From NCBI RefSeq assembly GCF_015291625.1, contig NZ_CP030047.1, forward strand, positions 4,278,001 to 4,342,000: 64,000 bases of DNA, written 5' to 3'. Made by a program: the position numbers and the translations under genes. The DNA is from Bradyrhizobium sp. CCBAU 53421 (GTDB lineage: Bacteria > Pseudomonadota > Alphaproteobacteria > Rhizobiales > Xanthobacteraceae). The notes beneath the pieces are model-generated. The model was not told where the DNA came from. It worked only from the letters and a program-made list of their open reading frames with translations, and made no database searches. How positions within the stretch are numbered: position 1 is the stretch's first letter; every line of letters starts with the position of its first letter. Positions 1 through 8,730 of this stretch are shown here, piece by piece.

Positions 1-2
1 CG

Positions 3-956
3 TCGATCACGTTGGTCGACGATCAGGTGCCGACCCCGATCATCGGCCGGGTTTCCTTGAAGGACCGCGCACGCGTCGAGGCCATATCCGGTCAATATAC
101 CGACCTATCGGAAGCCAATTCCCACGTCAGTCTTGCAGCCGATCAAGCCGACGGCGCAAGCGTCGTCATCAAGCCCTGGAGGCTCGACCTCTGGAACACG
201 AGCCACCTGCAGCTTGCCGTGCGCAAGCGCTGTGCGAGCAAGGATAGCGCGGGCTGTCTTGAATCCCGTTTCAAGATCGAGCTGCTGATGCAGGACGGCG
301 GCACGGTTTCCATTCTGGAAGATCAGGCGCCTGATCGGCGCGTGTCATCCAGCACCTGGTCCGTTCCGCGTTTGAAGAGGCTCGATGAGTGGGTATCGCA
401 CACGCTCGATGTGACGCAGTTGTCCTGGTCCAAATTCATCGACCAGGGCGACGACTGGCGTCGGCCCGGCCTTCCGCTCGGAAGGGTCAAGGAGGTGAGG
501 GTGTCGCTGACGAACGCGCCCGCCGGCACGACGCTCGATGTGCAAAATTTCAGGGCTTTGCGGCCCTCCGGAAACGGTCAGGCACCGGATGGCACCAAGT
601 TGATCGCGGGCCGCGTCACCCTGGACGGTTGGATTCCCGCGCCCGGAGTGGAAGTTCGAGCGGCGACAGAGCCCGGACACACCACCACTACCGCGACCGA
701 TCAGGACGGGTATTATTTCTTCCCTGGTCAGCCGAATGGGAAAATCGTGAGCATCCGGGCTCAACTGGGCTCGCGGCAGTGCTTCCCAAGGCAGGGGCGC
801 CGCATCGAGATCGGCAAGGATGAGGCTGAGCTCGACATTCAATTGGGGCAGAACCTGCAATTCTCGCGCGGATCGTCGCAGTTGCCATTCACGGCCGCCA
901 CCGATCCCGAACAAGCTTGCGAAGCGACGCCGGAGCTTTTGGCGCAAGGTCGGTAA
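3..956 (+). CDS. Partial protein with a C-terminal carboxypeptidase-regulatory-like domain
   Basis: The reading frame is open to the left edge, so the 5' end is probably outside the window; a TTG at 12 is only the first possible in-window start. Roughly residues 40-190 look like an all-beta, jelly-roll-like segment of unknown family with several Trp residues. Residues about 200-285 form a carboxypeptidase-regulatory-like (Ig/transthyretin-like) beta domain, recognisable from 'AGRVTLDGWIPAPGVEV' and 'TDQDGYYFFPG'. Such domains are usual on exported or cell-surface proteins, so an envelope or polysaccharide-related role is possible, but no signal peptide can be seen because the N-terminus is missing. 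It converges with pyk, leaving about 107 bases with no evident gene. Function not recognised. Confidence 0.7.
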   Translation, partial: SITLVDDQVPTPIIGRVSLKDRARVEAISGQYTDLSEANSHVSLAADQADGASVVIKPWRLDLWNTSHLQLAVRKRCASKDSAGCLESRFKIELLMQDGGTVSILEDQAPDRRVSSSTWSVPRLKRLDEWVSHTLDVTQLSWSKFIDQGDDWRRPGLPLGRVKEVRVSLTNAPAGTTLDVQNFRALRPSGNGQAPDGTKLIAGRVTLDGWIPAPGVEVRAATEPGHTTTTATDQDGYYFFPGQPNGKIVSIRAQLGSRQCFPRQGRRIEIGKDEAELDIQLGQNLQFSRGSSQLPFTAATDPEQACEATPELLAQGR

Positions 957-1063
957 TGACCGCGGATACGCGCTTGGGCATCGGCTCGGCCGATACCCGA
1001 GCGTCCCGCTTGAACGCTTCGTCGCCGTGCAGACGGTTCGCGGTCGCCCGGCCGACGGCTCCG

Positions 1064-2479
1064 TCAGGGGAGCGACACGACGCGCAGGTTATTGGTGCTT
1101 CCCGCCTGCCCAAAGGGAATGCCGGCGACGACCACCAGCAGGTCGCGGCTTGAGGCAAACTGCTCTGCATGCGCGAAAGCCGTCGCGCGCTCGACCATCT
1201 CCTCATAGCTCCCGACATCGTCGGAAAGCACGCTGTGCGCGCCCCAGAGCAGGCACAGGCGGCGCGACACCTCGCGGCTTGGGGTGATGGCGAGGATCGG
1301 CAGGCTCGGCCGCTTGCGTGCGACGCGTGCGGCCGTGGTGCCGCTCGACGTGTAGGCCACGATGGCTGCGGCGTGAATCACGGAGGCGAGGTCGGCGGCG
1401 GCGGTTGCAACGGCATGCGGCGGCGTCTGCTCCTCGCCGGGCTGGGTCGCCTCGACGATCGAGCGGTACATCTTGTGCTGCTCCGTGCTGCGGATGATGC
1501 GGTCCATCATCTCGACGGCCTCGCGCGGATAGCGGCCCGTCGCCGATTCCGCCGACAGCATCACAGCGTCCGCGCCGTCATAGATCGCAGTCGCGATGTC
1601 GGACACTTCCGCGCGGGTCGGCGTGGGTGCGGCGACCATGGAGTCCAGCATTTGGGTGGCGACGATCACGGGCTTCACCGCGAGACGGCACGCCCGCACC
1701 AGCTCCTTCTGGCGTCCCGGCACATCCTCATCCGGAATTTCGACGCCGAGGTCGCCCCGCGCAACCATGATGGCGTCGCACAGCTGGATGATGTCGTCGA
1801 TCCGCTCGAGCGCCGCCGGCTTCTCGATCTTGGCCATCAGACCGGCGCGGTCGCCGACGAGGCCTCTCGCCTCGATGATGTCGGAGGGCTTCTGCACGAA
1901 CGACAAGGCGACCCAATCGACGCCGAGCTTCAGGCCGAACTCCAGATCGAGGCGATCCTTCGTGGTGAGCGGCGAGAGATCGAGCACGGTGCCCGGCAGG
2001 TTGACGCCCTTGTGGTTCGAGATGGTGCCGCCGACGATCACCTTGGCTTCGATGAAATCGTCACCGAGCCCGGCGACGCGAACCCGGACCCTGCCGTCGT
2101 CGATCAGAAGGTCGTGGCCTGGGGCCACGGCCGCAAAGATTTCCCGATGCGGCAGCGGAATTGAGGTCTTGTCGCCATCCGATCCGGACAGCACGAAGCG
2201 GATGGTCTCGCCGGCCGCCACGGTGATCTTTCCGTCGCGCACGTTGCCGACGCGGATCTTCGGACCCTGGAGGTCCATCAGAATGCCGATCGGACGGCCG
2301 ACCTCCTGTTCGAGCTTCCGGATCGCGGCATGGACGTTTGCGTGGTCGCTCTGGGTTCCGTGACTGAAGTTCAGGCGGAATGTATCGACGCCTGCCAGCA
2401 GCAACGCCTTGAGCATCTCGGGGGAACTGCTGGCGGGGCCGACGGTTGCGACGATCTTGGCCCGTCGATGACGACGCAT
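1064..2479 (-). CDS. pyk: Pyruvate kinase
   Basis: Converts phosphoenolpyruvate and ADP to pyruvate and ATP in the cytoplasm. The 471-residue length is normal for the family. Landmarks in order: N-terminal 'KIVATVGPASSS', 'RLNFSHGT', the metal/substrate loop 'MDLQGPKIR', 'AKIEKPAALERID' with the catalytic Lys, 'MVARGDLGVE', and 'PTRAEVSDIATAIYDGADAVML', written here only to show the TRAEVSD motif. The C-terminal regulatory domain follows. Its ATG lies 3 bases after the glycerate kinase stop and its AGGTG ribosome site sits inside that gene's end, which implies translational coupling. Placed downstream of glycerate 2-kinase, it would complete the route from glycerate to pyruvate, with enolase supplied from elsewhere. 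It may be a second, pathway-dedicated copy, but that cannot be judged from this window. Confidence 0.95.
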   Translation of the reverse strand: MRRHRRAKIVATVGPASSSPEMLKALLLAGVDTFRLNFSHGTQSDHANVHAAIRKLEQEVGRPIGILMDLQGPKIRVGNVRDGKITVAAGETIRFVLSGSDGDKTSIPLPHREIFAAVAPGHDLLIDDGRVRVRVAGLGDDFIEAKVIVGGTISNHKGVNLPGTVLDLSPLTTKDRLDLEFGLKLGVDWVALSFVQKPSDIIEARGLVGDRAGLMAKIEKPAALERIDDIIQLCDAIMVARGDLGVEIPDEDVPGRQKELVRACRLAVKPVIVATQMLDSMVAAPTPTRAEVSDIATAIYDGADAVMLSAESATGRYPREAVEMMDRIIRSTEQHKMYRSIVEATQPGEEQTPPHAVATAAADLASVIHAAAIVAYTSSGTTAARVARKRPSLPILAITPSREVSRRLCLLWGAHSVLSDDVGSYEEMVERATAFAHAEQFASSRDLLVVVAGIPFGQAGSTNNLRVVSLP

Positions 2480-2482
2480 GGG

Positions 2483-3778
2483 TCACCTCATTGCTGGCTT
2501 GCCGGACGCAATTAGCACGGCACGGATATCGTTGACATTGGTAAGCGTTGGCCCGGTGCGCACGAGGTCTCCAAGACGGTCGAAGAAGGTGTAGCTGTCA
2601 TGGGCCGCCAAATAGGCCCGCGCGTCGAGACCACGCGCGGCGGCGCGCCGCAGCGTATCAGGACCGATCAAAGCTCCAGCCGCATCTTCCGTTCCATCAA
2701 TTCCATCGCTGTCTCCGGCAATCGCCCAGATATCGGACGTACCTGATAGCGCTATGACAAGCCCCAGCAAGAATTCGGTGTTCCGGCCGCCGCGGCCCGC
2801 CGGCCCGCGTCCGATCGTAACCGTTGTCTCGCCCCCCGACAGCAGAACCGCGGGGGCAGGGCCGGGCTGGGCATGCCCTGCGACCGACCGGGCAATGCCC
2901 GCTATCACGGTTCCGAGTTCGCGAGCCTCGCCTTCGATCGCGTCTCCAAGGATGATCGGGGTGAGCCCCTCATCTCGCGCTACCTTTGCCGCAGCATCAA
3001 GCGCGTGGAACGGCGCGGCAAGGATACGGACATCGGCATCGATCTCGCCGGGCTTTGGGGTCTCGTCGGCTCGGTCGAGGACAAGCCGCGCCGCCTCCGG
3101 CAGGTCGATTGCAAACCGGCTCACGATCTCCCGAGCGTCGGCTCCTGTGCTGCTGTCCGGCAGCGAGGGACCGGAGCCGATCGCCGCGGGATCGTCGCCG
3201 GGAATATCCGAGATCACGAGGGTCGTGACGTGGGCGGGACGGGCGGCGAGCGCCAGCCGTCCGCCCTTGATCGCGGAGAGATGTTTGCGAACGACATTCA
3301 TCTCGGCAATCGTCGCGCCGCTTGCAAGCAGGGCCCGGTTGACCGCCTGCTTGTCGGCGAGGGTCATCGGGGAGGCAGGGAGGGTCATCAGGGCCGAGCC
3401 TCCGCCGGACATCAGCGCGACGACGAGATCGTCGGCGGAAAGTCCCTGAACGGCACCGAGCATGCGAACGGCGGCGGCCTGGCTCGTGTCGTCCGGCACG
3501 GGATGAGATGCCTCGAGCACTTCGATGCGGCCCGCGGGAACGGTATGGCCGTGGCGCGTCACCACGACGCCTGAAAGGTCGACGTCAGGCCAGGCTGCGT
3601 CGAGGCCTGCTGCCATTGCGGCCGAAGCCTTGCCGGCGCCGACGACGATGCATCTGCCCTTAGGCTTTGCCGGTAAGGCGCTTGCGATGGTTATCCCTGG
3701 ATCGCAGCTGGCGATGGCAGCGTCGAAGATCCTCCGCAGCGCCGTCCGAGCCCGCAGGTCCGTCCAATCAGTGTTCAA
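2483..3778 (-). CDS. gckA: Glycerate 2-kinase (MOFRL family)
   Basis: Phosphorylates D-glycerate to 2-phosphoglycerate, the exit step of the Gcl / tartronate-semialdehyde route. About 431 residues, usual for the bacterial MOFRL-type kinase, with an N-terminal nucleotide-binding half ('VVGAGKASAAMAAGLD', 'SGGGSALMTLP') and a C-terminal MOFRL domain ('LLSGGETTVTI', 'NTEFLLGLVIAL', 'AGDSDGIDGTEDAAGA'). The open frame extends to 3832, but I choose TTG at 3778: GGAG lies 8 bases before it, homologous sequence starts there, and it overlaps the end of the upstream transporter gene by 11 bases. It is followed 3 bases later by pyk. The substrate would come from GlxR, encoded on the other strand about 8 kb away. 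Confidence 0.9.
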   Translation of the reverse strand: MNTDWTDLRARTALRRIFDAAIASCDPGITIASALPAKPKGRCIVVGAGKASAAMAAGLDAAWPDVDLSGVVVTRHGHTVPAGRIEVLEASHPVPDDTSQAAAVRMLGAVQGLSADDLVVALMSGGGSALMTLPASPMTLADKQAVNRALLASGATIAEMNVVRKHLSAIKGGRLALAARPAHVTTLVISDIPGDDPAAIGSGPSLPDSSTGADAREIVSRFAIDLPEAARLVLDRADETPKPGEIDADVRILAAPFHALDAAAKVARDEGLTPIILGDAIEGEARELGTVIAGIARSVAGHAQPGPAPAVLLSGGETTVTIGRGPAGRGGRNTEFLLGLVIALSGTSDIWAIAGDSDGIDGTEDAAGALIGPDTLRRAAARGLDARAYLAAHDSYTFFDRLGDLVRTGPTLTNVNDIRAVLIASGKPAMR

Positions 3779-5099
3779 TCGCCGCGCTCCGGCCAGGTGC
3801 AGGCGCGATCGCGGCCTTCGCCGTCGTTTCACTGCCCAGAATGAAGGCGCGCCGCATCGGCTTGATCACCAGCAAGGCGGTGAGGGCCGCGGTGGCATTG
3901 AGCGCAACCGCGACGATGAACACGGCCTGCCAGCCGAGCTGCGAGGAGATGATGCTCGCGAGCGGCACGAGCAGCGCCGCGGTGCCCTTCGCCGTATAGA
4001 GCATGCCGTTGTTGGTGGTGGCGTATTTGGCGCCGAAGGTGTCGCCCGACGTCGCGGGAAACAGGCTGTAGATTTCGCCGAAGACGCCGAAATAGATCGC
4101 TGTCGCCAGCACGAAGACGACCGGAATGTGGCCGTAGGTGGACAGCGTCAGCAACATCAGCGCGGCTGTCGCGAATGCGATGAACATCGTGTGCTCGCGG
4201 CCGATGGTGTCGGAGACCCAGCCAAAGAACGGACGGCCGAAACCGTCGAACACACGATCGAGCGAGATGGCAAAGGTCAGCGCCGCCATCTGGAAGCCCG
4301 CCAGGGTGACCGGCGTATCCGCGATCTTGAAGTCGTGAGCGATCGGCCCGATCTGCGCCGCGGTCATCAACCCGCCGGAAGCCACCATGACGAACACCAG
4401 GTACATGACCCAGAAGATCGGCGTGCGCAGGACCTGGGGCGGCGTGTAGTCGATCGCGCTCTGCGGCAGATTGAGCTGCTTCTTCCTGGGGGCCTCGACG
4501 CCGTGCGGCGGGCGGACGAACCAGGCCAGCAGGAGAACGATGAGGCCTTGCCCGATTCCGAACGTCAGGAAGGTGCTCTGGTAGCCGCTGGTGGCAATCA
4601 TGTTGGCGATCGGCACGACGGTGAGCGCTGCGCCGGCGCCAAAGCCCGCGGCGGTCGCGCCCGCGGCGAGGCCACGCCGATCAGGAAACCATTTCAGCGC
4701 GTTGCCGACGCAGGTGCCGTAGACGGCGCCGGCGCCGATGCCCGCGACCACAGCCGCCGCATAGAGCATGACGAGCGAAGAGGCATAAGAGTTCAGCACC
4801 CAGGCCAACCCGATCATCAGCCCGCCGAACATGACGACGATGCGCGGGCCGTATTTGTCCACGAACCAGGCCTCCACCGGCACCAGCCAGGTCTCAGTCA
4901 TCACGAAGATCGTGAAGGCGAGCTGGATGGCCGGACGGCCCCAGTGATATTTCGCGTCGATCGGATCGACGAACAGCGTCCAGCCGTATTGCAGGTTGGC
5001 GATCATCGCCATGCAGACGATGCCGATGGCGAGCTGGAGCCAGCGGAAGCCGCCGGGCGACGATACCGGTTTCGTGCTGGAGATCATGTGCGCTCCCAA
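3768..5099 (-). CDS. MFS transporter, oxalate/formate antiporter (OFA) type
   Basis: Inner-membrane carrier of about 443 residues with twelve predicted membrane segments and the hydrophilic mid-loop (about residues 205-230) typical of MFS proteins. The 'YGWTLFVDPIDAKYHW' N-terminal region, the 'YGTCVGNALKWFPDRRGLA' segment and the 'FDGFGRPFFGWVSDTIGRE' segment after the loop are characteristic of OxlT-like (OFA family) exchangers of oxalate, formate and related small carboxylates. The gene sits between the fumarylacetoacetase-family gene (53 bases) and glycerate kinase (11-base overlap), so it is probably co-transcribed with both. The neighbours suggest a substrate such as oxalate, glyoxylate, glycerate or tartronate. 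The actual substrate cannot be read from the sequence. Confidence 0.8.
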   Translation of the reverse strand: MGAHMISSTKPVSSPGGFRWLQLAIGIVCMAMIANLQYGWTLFVDPIDAKYHWGRPAIQLAFTIFVMTETWLVPVEAWFVDKYGPRIVVMFGGLMIGLAWVLNSYASSLVMLYAAAVVAGIGAGAVYGTCVGNALKWFPDRRGLAAGATAAGFGAGAALTVVPIANMIATSGYQSTFLTFGIGQGLIVLLLAWFVRPPHGVEAPRKKQLNLPQSAIDYTPPQVLRTPIFWVMYLVFVMVASGGLMTAAQIGPIAHDFKIADTPVTLAGFQMAALTFAISLDRVFDGFGRPFFGWVSDTIGREHTMFIAFATAALMLLTLSTYGHIPVVFVLATAIYFGVFGEIYSLFPATSGDTFGAKYATTNNGMLYTAKGTAALLVPLASIISSQLGWQAVFIVAVALNATAALTALLVIKPMRRAFILGSETTAKAAIAPAPGRSAAIEH

Positions 5100-5152
5100 A
5101 AGAGGTGTTGATCGTTTGGTCCGGCTGCGTCGGGCTGTCGTCCTGCCGCCGC

Positions 5153-5944
5153 CTACTGACGAAATTCGTTGGTCAACTCGCCGATCCCGTCGATCGCGAC
5201 GGTGACCGTATTGACGGTCTCCTTCATCACCCCGACGCCGATCGATGTCCCGCAGCAGATCAGGTCGCCCGGCAGCAGCGTCATGTCGTGCGAGATCTTG
5301 CTGACCAGCGCCTGCGCACTGAAGATCATGTCCGCGATCGGATAGTTCTGGCGCTCGACGCCGTTGAGGATGGTGCGCACCACGAGGCGCGCGGGGTCGA
5401 GGCCGGAGGCAATCACCGGACCGAACGGGCCATATCCGTCAAAGCCCTTGGCCCGCGCCCATTGCGGGAAAGTCGGATCGCGATTGAGGATGTCGGCGGC
5501 GGTGACGTCGTTGGTGCAGGTATAGCCGAAGATGTAGGCGTCGGCCTGTTCGGGCGTGACGGCGGTGCAGCTCTTGCCGATGACAATGCCGAGCTCGCCT
5601 TCGTAGGTCGTCTTGCCATCGTAACCCAACGGGCGCGTGATAACGGCGCCAGGCGCGGTCACGCTGGTCTGCGCTTTCAACAAATACAGCGGTTCGGCCG
5701 GCTCAGGCGATTTCAGCTTCGCGGCGAGCGCGTGAAAATTATTCCAGAGCGCGACGATCTTGCTCGGCTCGGTCGGCGCGAGCAGCTCGACATCGTCCAG
5801 CGCCAGCGTCTGTCCGGTCGGTCGTGTGTCGCCGAACATCTCGCCTGCGTGCACGGAGATGCCGGAGGGGGTGAGGTGTCCGAAGCCGATCTCGGCACGG
5901 TGGCGGAAGCGCACCCAGCGCGTAATGTTGGCCATCGGGATCAT
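5153..5944 (-). CDS. Fumarylacetoacetate hydrolase family protein
   Basis: A 263-residue FAH-fold protein (2-keto-3-deoxy acid hydratase/decarboxylase/acylpyruvate hydrolase superfamily). Family marks are 'KIVALWNNFHALAAK', the metal-ligand region 'YEGELGIVIGK' (two Glu), 'YTCTNDVTAADIL', 'GYGPFGPVIA' and 'LLPGDLICCGTSIGVG' near the C-terminus. The ATG shares an ATGA overlap with the stop of the ketopantoate-reductase-like gene upstream, so the pair is translationally coupled. Members cleave or decarboxylate oxo-acids (fumarylpyruvate, acylpyruvates, oxaloacetate), and the substrate here is not predictable. With an OFA transporter and glycerate kinase downstream, a role in feeding a small oxo-acid into the glycerate route is an inference. 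Confidence 0.8.
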   Translation of the reverse strand: MIPMANITRWVRFRHRAEIGFGHLTPSGISVHAGEMFGDTRPTGQTLALDDVELLAPTEPSKIVALWNNFHALAAKLKSPEPAEPLYLLKAQTSVTAPGAVITRPLGYDGKTTYEGELGIVIGKSCTAVTPEQADAYIFGYTCTNDVTAADILNRDPTFPQWARAKGFDGYGPFGPVIASGLDPARLVVRTILNGVERQNYPIADMIFSAQALVSKISHDMTLLPGDLICCGTSIGVGVMKETVNTVTVAIDGIGELTNEFRQ

Positions 5945-6957
5945 GCCACCGCCAGCGATTTGGCTTCGGCGCCGGCCGCCCCGTCATAGAGGCCCGCCAG
6001 TCTGGTGCGCTGCGCGACCAGCGCCAGCACTGCGTCGAGGGCGGGTGTCGCGATCCCGGTCATCCGGCCCATTTCCTGTACCACGGTGATCAGCGGATCG
6101 ATCTCGACCGGACGCCCGCGCTCGAGGTCCTGCAGCATCGAGGTCTTGTGCGCGCCGACCTTGCGCGCGCCCTCGATGCGGCGTTCGACGTCGACCCGGA
6201 ACTTGACGCCGAGGCTTTCCGCGATCGCCTGGGCCTCCAGCATGATCGCCCTCGACAATGCGCGCGTGCCGGGATTGGTGCAGATCACGTCGAGCGTCGC
6301 GTGGGTGAGGGCGCTGATCGGGTTGAAGCAGACATTGCCCCACAGCTTGAGCCAGATCTCGTCGCGGATGCGATCGAGCACCGGCGCCTTCATTCCCGCC
6401 GCGACGAACAGCGCTGAAAGGCGCTCGACGTCAGGCGTGATCTCACCGGAGGGTTCGCCGAGTGGAAAGCTGTTGCCGTAGACGTGGCGGATCACGCCGG
6501 GCGCCTCGATCTCGGTGGCGGGATACACCACGCAGCCGATGGCGCGCGCGGGGTCGAGCTCGTTCCACTGCCGTCCACCGGGATCGATGCTCTCGAGCGC
6601 CGATCCTTCGTGACGTCCGCCGTGCTTGTAGAAATACCAATAGGGGATGCCGTTGACGGCGGTGACGATGCGGGTCCGCTCACCCAACAGGGGCCGCATC
6701 GGTTCGATGACGCCGGTGATCGAATGTGCCTTGAGGCAGATGACGACGAAATCCTGCTCGCCGAGTTCGGCGGGGTTGTCGGTGCAGCGAGGATGCACCA
6801 CGCGCTCCTCTTCGCCGATCAGGAGCTTCAGGCCGTTTTGCCGCATCGCGGCGAGGTGCGCTCCCCGCGCGACCAGGCTGACGTCGGCGCCAGCGCGCAT
6901 AAATTCGACACCGAGATAGCCGCCGATGGCACCGGCACCGTAGATGCAGATCTTCAT
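5941..6957 (-). CDS. 2-Dehydropantoate 2-reductase family oxidoreductase
   Basis: NAD(P)-dependent ketopantoate-reductase-like protein of about 338 residues. An N-terminal Rossmann motif 'GAGAIGGYLG' (residues 6-15), 'VICLKAHS' and the C-terminal helical domain with 'EIWLKLWGNVCFNPISALT', holding the catalytic Lys and following Asn/Ser, fit the PanE/ApbA family. The frame is open to 7074, but ATG at 6957 directly begins the Rossmann strand 'MKICIYGAG'. It opens the leftward run KPR-FAH-OFA-glycerate kinase-pyruvate kinase. Many paralogues of this family reduce oxo-acids other than ketopantoate, and the neighbours make pantothenate synthesis unlikely. Exact reaction unknown. Confidence 0.8.
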   Translation of the reverse strand: MKICIYGAGAIGGYLGVEFMRAGADVSLVARGAHLAAMRQNGLKLLIGEEERVVHPRCTDNPAELGEQDFVVICLKAHSITGVIEPMRPLLGERTRIVTAVNGIPYWYFYKHGGRHEGSALESIDPGGRQWNELDPARAIGCVVYPATEIEAPGVIRHVYGNSFPLGEPSGEITPDVERLSALFVAAGMKAPVLDRIRDEIWLKLWGNVCFNPISALTHATLDVICTNPGTRALSRAIMLEAQAIAESLGVKFRVDVERRIEGARKVGAHKTSMLQDLERGRPVEIDPLITVVQEMGRMTGIATPALDAVLALVAQRTRLAGLYDGAAGAEAKSLAVA

Positions 6958-7042
6958 GAAATCCTCGCGAGCAGAGTAGGGACACAGCATGAGCCGCAGC
7001 GGCTCGAACCGGGTTGCGTGGCAATGGCCTCGGGAAAATCGG

Positions 7043-7456
7043 TCAGGCCGCGCAGGCGGCTTCCTCCAGGGCAAAGCTGATGTCCCGCATGCTCACGACG
7101 CCGACGAGCCGGCCGTTGTCGATGACGGGCATATGGCGGATGTCGTGACGGACCATCAGGCGCTCGACATCGGTGAGCGTGTCCTGCGAATTGCAGGCCA
7201 CCAGCGGCCGCGGCGAAATGAACTGCCCGACTTTCGCAGCAAGACCGCCGGTGCCGCGCTCGGCGATGACAGCGACGACATCGCGCTCGCTGAACATTCC
7301 AACGACGGCGGCGTCGATGCTGCGCGAGACGTTCCTGACCACGAGTGCGCCCACATTGCTCGCGTACATCAGGTTCGCCGCAATGCTCACGGTTTCGCTC
7401 GAGCCGATCGTCACCACGTGCGCACTGTTGGTGCGAAGGATGTCCCCGACATACAT
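7043..7456 (-). CDS. CBS-domain pair protein
   Basis: A small cytoplasmic protein of 137 residues made almost entirely of two CBS motifs (about residues 8-62 and 75-130), each with the usual 'VGMFSERDVV' and 'VVSMRDI' strand-helix ends. CBS pairs bind adenosine nucleotides (AMP, ATP, SAM, NAD) and sense energy state. The open frame extends to 7630, but ATG at 7456 is preceded by GGGAGG at an 8-base spacing and starts the typical 'MYVGDIL' fold. It is separated from the IclR regulator by a 240-base divergent region that holds two related palindromes. Its partner is unknown; stand-alone CBS proteins like this are common in rhizobia. Confidence 0.85.
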   Translation of the reverse strand: MYVGDILRTNSAHVVTIGSSETVSIAANLMYASNVGALVVRNVSRSIDAAVVGMFSERDVVAVIAERGTGGLAAKVGQFISPRPLVACNSQDTLTDVERLMVRHDIRHMPVIDNGRLVGVVSMRDISFALEEAACAA

Positions 7457-7502
7457 GGCATGGTCCTCCCGGTTGCAGAATTGGGTCGTTAAGAAGCAAT
7501 CG

Positions 7503-7519
7503 TGGTATACATTATCCCA
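7503..7519. promoter_or_regulatory. Candidate IclR-family operator, copy 1
   Basis: TGGTATACATTATCCCA is an imperfect inverted repeat (TGGtATA / TATcCCA). It lies in the divergent region between the CBS gene and the IclR-family regulator and resembles a second copy 109 bases downstream, sharing the pattern TGGTATnCnnTATnCCA. IclR-family proteins often bind TGG...CCA palindromes of this size near their own gene. Assignment to this regulator is inferred. Confidence 0.45.
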
Positions 7520-7611
7520 GATGTCAAACGAAAGAATCGATGCGTTCTGCAAGAAGAATGGCAAAAAGACTGACCTATGCTCGAATTCTGTTACCTTGAC
7601 TCTCGGGTCCT

Positions 7612-7630
7612 TTGGTATGCCATATGCCAA
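7612..7630. promoter_or_regulatory. Candidate IclR-family operator, copy 2
   Basis: TTGGTATGCCATATGCCAA is a near-perfect palindrome 65 bases before the IclR-family start. It matches the 7503-7519 element. Its right half, CCATATGCCAA, recurs exactly at 12324-12334, between glxR and the gamma-glutamyltransferase-fold gene. The position fits autoregulation and control of the CBS gene. Confidence 0.5.
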
Positions 7631-7694
7631 TTGTGACGCTCGTTATCGGCGAGCAATTTCGTTCTGAACCGCAACCGGTTAGGGGCAGGTCGTG

Positions 7695-8537
7695 ATGAAA
7701 AGAGAGCCGATCCGGCGCAAGCCGTCCGATCCCGATTTTCGCGCGCAGCCGGATCACGACGCGCGAGACGGCGGCGTTCAATCGGTCGATCGCGCGCTGC
7801 AAATCCTGGAAGCGCTTGCCGAGGATGACGAAGGCTATCGGCTGACCGATCTTGCGATCCGCATCGGCCTGCCGCCGTCGACGGCGCATCGGCTGCTGAC
7901 GACGCTGGAGAATCGCAGGTTCGTGCAGTTCGACCGCGAGGAGTCCAAATGGCATATCGGCGCGCAAAGCTTTGTGGTCGGCTCGACCTTCATGCGCCGG
8001 CGCAATTTTTCCGCGCGGGCATTGCCCTATCTGCGCAAGCTGCGCGACCAAACCAGGGAGACCGCCAATCTTGCAGTCGTCGATGACGACTCCATCATCG
8101 TCGTCTCACGCATCGAAAGCCGTGAGATCATGCGTTCGCTGACCAAGGTCGGCGGACGCGTGGCGTTGATCGCTTCGGGCGTGGGGAAGGCGGTGCTGGC
8201 CGCGTATTCCGACGCCGACATCAACGCGATCATCCGCCGCCGCGGCATGCCGCGCCTGACGGAGAAGTCGATCATTCGGCCGGGCGAGTTGTTCAGGGAA
8301 TTGGAGACCGTGCGAAGGCAGGGCTATGCGGTGGACGATGAAGAGGCGCGGCTCGGCCTGCGCTGCGTCGCCGCGGTCGTGTTCAACGATTGCAGCGAGC
8401 CGTTCGCGGCGGTTTCGGTATCGGGCATGGCGGATCGGCTGACGGACGAGCGCTTGCCGGAGATCGGCGCAATCGTGCACCAGATCGCCGCCGAGCTTTC
8501 GGCAGAGCTGCGCGGGAGCAGCCGCACACAGCCGTAG
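7695..8537 (+). CDS. IclR-family transcriptional regulator (AllR/GclR-like position)
   Basis: About 280 residues with an N-terminal winged helix-turn-helix (residues about 28-88, 'VQSVDRALQILEALAE...LTDLAIRIGLPPSTAHRLL') and the C-terminal IclR ligand-binding GAF-like domain ('RSLTKVGGRVALIASGVGKAVLA', 'RRQGYAVDDEEARLGLRCVAA'). ATG at 7695 is preferred over GTG at 7692 because AGGGGCAGG at 7681-7689 spaces better. It stands immediately upstream of gcl-hyi-glxR. In E. coli the IclR-family repressor AllR, which senses glyoxylate and allantoin, occupies the same place next to gcl. By analogy this protein probably senses glyoxylate or a ureide and controls the carboligase operon, but the ligand is not proven by sequence. 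Confidence 0.85.
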   Translation: MKREPIRRKPSDPDFRAQPDHDARDGGVQSVDRALQILEALAEDDEGYRLTDLAIRIGLPPSTAHRLLTTLENRRFVQFDREESKWHIGAQSFVVGSTFMRRRNFSARALPYLRKLRDQTRETANLAVVDDDSIIVVSRIESREIMRSLTKVGGRVALIASGVGKAVLAAYSDADINAIIRRRGMPRLTEKSIIRPGELFRELETVRRQGYAVDDEEARLGLRCVAAVVFNDCSEPFAAVSVSGMADRLTDERLPEIGAIVHQIAAELSAELRGSSRTQP

Positions 8538-8730
8538 CAGGCGCGCGGAGCCTGCTGCGGTTCTCGTCCGCGCCGCTTTCCACGCTTGTGTGGGCGCTAA
8601 TCGTTTGGAGACATGCAGGAAATCGCAAGCGCTGCCACTGGGCGGAAAATCCAATCGATTGCGTTGAGATCGATGATCGCGGGCCTGATGATCATGCTCA
8701 GGCCAACTCACAGCGAGGCGGGATCATCAG

